In this document: piece after piece, positions 30,471 to 32,314 of the stretch
Position numbering within the stretch: position 1 is the first letter of the stretch
How the letters are laid out: the number at the start of each line of letters is the position of its first letter
Assembly: GCF_026153205.1 (NCBI RefSeq)
Contig: NZ_JAPFBW010000026.1
Location: 1-32,314, forward strand
DNA: 32,314 nucleotides
From: Aquabacterium sp. A7-Y
Lineage (GTDB): Bacteria; Pseudomonadota; Gammaproteobacteria; Burkholderiales; Burkholderiaceae_C
Direction: 5' to 3'
The notes under the pieces: generated by a model
Databases searched by the model: none
Seen by the model: only the letters and a program-made list of their open reading frames with translations
What the model was told of the DNA's origin: nothing
Made by a program: the position numbers and the translations under genes

Positions 30471-30788
30471 ATGAACACCGCACTCGAGACCAAGCTGACC
30501 GCCATCCTGCGCCACATCCTGCTGATCGAAGACGACGTGGCCCTGGCCGCGGACGCCGAGCTGGTCCAGCAGATCGGCCTGGACTCCATCGAGGCCTTCG
30601 ACGCCGTGGCCACGATGCACGAGATCATCGGCCAGCCTATCCCCAGCGACTTCAACCCCAAGGTCAGCAACTCCATCCGCCGCCTGGCCCAGTACATCGA
30701 GCAGCAGTTCGGCGACGTGGGCGTGCAGCGCATCCTGGAGGTGGACGTCAGCACCATCGCCCAGGCCGCCGCGGACGACGCGCTGTGA
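30471..30788 (+). CDS. Acyl carrier protein
   Basis: A 105-residue acyl carrier protein. The phosphopantetheine site is in QIGLDSIEAFDAV (Ser 39), flanked by the helices LTAILRHILLIEDDV and ATMHEIIGQPIPSDF. The C-terminal about 25 residues extend beyond the usual 80-residue core. It should carry acyl intermediates for the neighbouring dehydratase, ketosynthase and reductase. AGAGGAA precedes the ATG. Its stop overlaps the GTG of the dehydratase gene (GTGA). A dedicated carrier separate from housekeeping AcpP is likely, given the sequence divergence and context. Confidence 0.9.
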   Translation: MNTALETKLTAILRHILLIEDDVALAADAELVQQIGLDSIEAFDAVATMHEIIGQPIPSDFNPKVSNSIRRLAQYIEQQFGDVGVQRILEVDVSTIAQAAADDAL

Positions 30789-31267
30789 GCAACCCGGCCA
30801 GCCCCTGCGCGGCGCTGGACCTGCCGCTGGAGGACTGCCTGCCGCACCGGGGCGCCGCCCTGTTCGTGCAGCAGGCGGCCGTGGAGGGTGCCAGCATCCG
30901 CGGCGAGGCCTGCTGGTCCGCCGAGCACCCGGTGCTGCAGGGGCACTTCCCCGGCCAGGCCATCGTGCCGGGCGTCTTCCTCATCGAGGCGGCGGCGCAG
31001 CTGGGCGGCGTCTGGATCGCGCGCACCCATGCGGGCCAGCAGGGCCTGGGCGTGCTGGCCTCGGTCCGCAAGGCGCTGGTGCACCGGCTGGTGATGCCGC
31101 AGGAGCGCGTGCGCTACGAGCTGCAGGTCACGGCCGCGGGCGATCGCTTCTTCTCGGTGCGGGGGCATGCCTTTGGCGCGGCCACCACGCCGGAGGGCGG
31201 CGACGCAGGGGACGGCAAGGTCCTCACCATCGACCTGCTGATCGCGGTCCGCACCGGGCCGGGCTGA
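30785..31267 (+). CDS. FabZ-like 3-hydroxyacyl-ACP dehydratase (hotdog fold)
   Basis: A 160-residue hotdog-fold protein. The block EHPVLQGHFPGQAIVPGVFL followed by IEAAAQLGG holds the FabZ catalytic His (about 54) and Glu (about 68). LPHRGAALFVQQAA is the typical N-terminal PHR-x-x-x-x-D-like region, though the usual Asp is not in place. It should dehydrate 3-hydroxyacyl groups on the carrier protein. The GTG start at 30785 overlaps the carrier stop, so the two are translationally coupled. The relaxed N-terminal motif suggests a secondary-metabolism variant, not housekeeping FabZ. Confidence 0.87.
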   Translation: MSNPASPCAALDLPLEDCLPHRGAALFVQQAAVEGASIRGEACWSAEHPVLQGHFPGQAIVPGVFLIEAAAQLGGVWIARTHAGQQGLGVLASVRKALVHRLVMPQERVRYELQVTAAGDRFFSVRGHAFGAATTPEGGDAGDGKVLTIDLLIAVRTGPG

Positions 31268-31331
31268 GCCGCGCCCGGGTGCCCGGCGGACAGGCCCGTC
31301 GGCTTTATCAGGACAAACTGGGAGTAGGCAT

Positions 31332-32314
31332 ATGAGTCACAAGCGCCGCGTCGTCGTGACGGGCATGGGTGTGGTCTCGCCCTTCGGCGAAGGGGTGGAC
31401 ACTTTCTGGGACGGCTTGCTGGCGGCGCAGAGCCGCATCCAGCCCGTCGAGCGGCTCAGCCATGGCGGCTACCGCAGCGTGCTGGGCGCGGAGGTCCCGC
31501 CCGCGCTGGCGGAGTCCCTGTGCAAGTCCGAGGGCGACCGGGCCACGGCCTTCGTGATGCGGGCCGCCGAGGAGGCCCTGCGCATGGCGGGCTTCGGTCC
31601 CCGCTTCGCCAGCCGCGACCGCGTGGCCTGCGTGCTGGGCTCGCTGTGCGCCGGCATCGAGAACCTCATCGACGTGGCCACGAGCTACCACCGCCAAGAG
31701 GACTGGCCGGCCGACCGCGCCACCGACGTGTCCCTGGTCAACCACCAGCTGCTGCGCCTCAGCGAGAAGTACAACCTCACGGGGCCGACCAGCATGGTCT
31801 CGACCGCCTGTGCCTCGACCACCGATGCCATTGGCTATGCAGCCGACCTGATCCGCCAGGGCGAGTGCGACATCGCGCTGGCCGGCGGCGGCGACACCCT
31901 GACGGAGCTGATCCACGCGGGCTTCAATGCCCTGTTCTCCATCACCCAGAACCGGCCGCGCCCATTCGATGCCTCGCGGGATGGCTTCGCCATCGGCGAG
32001 GGCGGCGGCATGCTGGTGCTGGAAAGCCTGCAGTCCGCCCTGGCACGCGGCGCACGGCCGCTGGTGGAGCTGCGAGGCTACGGCCTCAGCAACACCGCCT
32101 ACCACCTGACGGCCACCTCGGACGACGGCCGCGGCGAAGCCCTGGCCATCAGCCGCGCGCTGGCAGACGCGCAGCTGGACGCCGGGCTGGTCGACTACAT
32201 CAACACCCATGGCACGGCCACGCGCCACAACGACCAGTCCGAGATGCAGGCCATCACGCATGCCTTCGGCGCGCATGCCTCGCGCATCCTGGCCAACAGC
32301 ATCAAGCCGCTGAT
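31332..32314 (+). CDS. Beta-ketoacyl-ACP synthase II-like ketosynthase, 3' end outside the window
   Basis: The first 327 residues of a FabF-type condensing enzyme; the frame is open to the right edge. It begins KRRVVVTGMGVVSPFGEGVD. The nucleophile motif is STACASTTDAIGYA (Cys 160), where FabF usually has TACATS. The first catalytic His lies in DYINTHGTATRHND, and the conserved Lys region begins at NSIKPL just before the edge. GGGSAVLVLE-like glycine-rich text appears as GEGGGMLVLES. It should condense malonyl-ACP with the growing acyl chain. Together with the preceding reductase, carrier and dehydratase it makes a partial type II fatty-acid or polyketide set. Confidence 0.92.
   Translation, partial: MSHKRRVVVTGMGVVSPFGEGVDTFWDGLLAAQSRIQPVERLSHGGYRSVLGAEVPPALAESLCKSEGDRATAFVMRAAEEALRMAGFGPRFASRDRVACVLGSLCAGIENLIDVATSYHRQEDWPADRATDVSLVNHQLLRLSEKYNLTGPTSMVSTACASTTDAIGYAADLIRQGECDIALAGGGDTLTELIHAGFNALFSITQNRPRPFDASRDGFAIGEGGGMLVLESLQSALARGARPLVELRGYGLSNTAYHLTATSDDGRGEALAISRALADAQLDAGLVDYINTHGTATRHNDQSEMQAITHAFGAHASRILANSIKPL

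Overview
The window is GC-rich chromosomal DNA, most likely from a betaproteobacterium of the order Burkholderiales. The evidence is strong GC bias at third codon positions, a clade I nitrous-oxide reductase cluster, a Fur-box style common in this order, and PlpD, GlxA, PaiB and DUF1294 type genes. This assignment is inferred from gene content and was not checked by any search.

Left part (1-10.3 kb): a mixed accessory region. It holds the 5' end of an unknown gene running off the left edge, a PlpD-like secreted patatin phospholipase with its own barrel, a dying IS5-type transposase fragment, a secreted animal-type heme peroxidase with an Asp/Arg-rich insert, a Uma2-family nuclease overlapping a tiny helix-turn-helix gene, a DUF4180 protein, an orphan hypothetical gene, a PaiB-like flavin protein with an AraC regulator, and a DUF1294 membrane protein.

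Centre (10.3-20.2 kb): a complete denitrification module for the last step, N2O to N2. On the minus strand nosZ-nosR-nosD-nosF-nosY-nosL form one tight operon. Diverging from it on the plus strand are a lipoprotein cytochrome c and nosX/apbE. The shared 220-bp promoter region carries two FNR/Dnr-type boxes, one for each direction, flanking a further inverted repeat. NosX should flavinylate NosR; NosR and the cytochrome should feed electrons to NosZ; NosDFYL should build the copper-sulfide centre.

Right of centre (20.2-27.6 kb): regulators and metabolism. There is a GlxA-type regulator, a remnant of a zinc alcohol dehydrogenase, an operon of an XRE-cupin regulator and a GNAT acetyltransferase, an NAD-dependent epimerase-like protein divergent from a LysR regulator, a Fic-family remnant, and a TonB-dependent siderophore receptor behind a perfect 19-bp Fur palindrome.

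Right end (27.6-32.3 kb): the most unusual part. A small self-contained transcription unit (promoter, short ORF, perfect terminator) is followed by a hairpin-rich leader with an rRNA-type boxA and then a six-tRNA array (Gly, Asp, Pro, His, Leu, Ser). Several of these tRNAs have abnormal anticodon loops or ends. Between the first two lies a 149-nt nested inverted repeat that looks like a structured RNA. After the array begins a cluster of thioester-reductase-like SDR, acyl carrier protein, FabZ-like dehydratase and ketosynthase (cut by the right edge). It is probably the start of a type II fatty-acid or polyketide-like biosynthetic cluster. The first gene of this cluster is mosaic: its first half is clearly less GC-rich than its second half.
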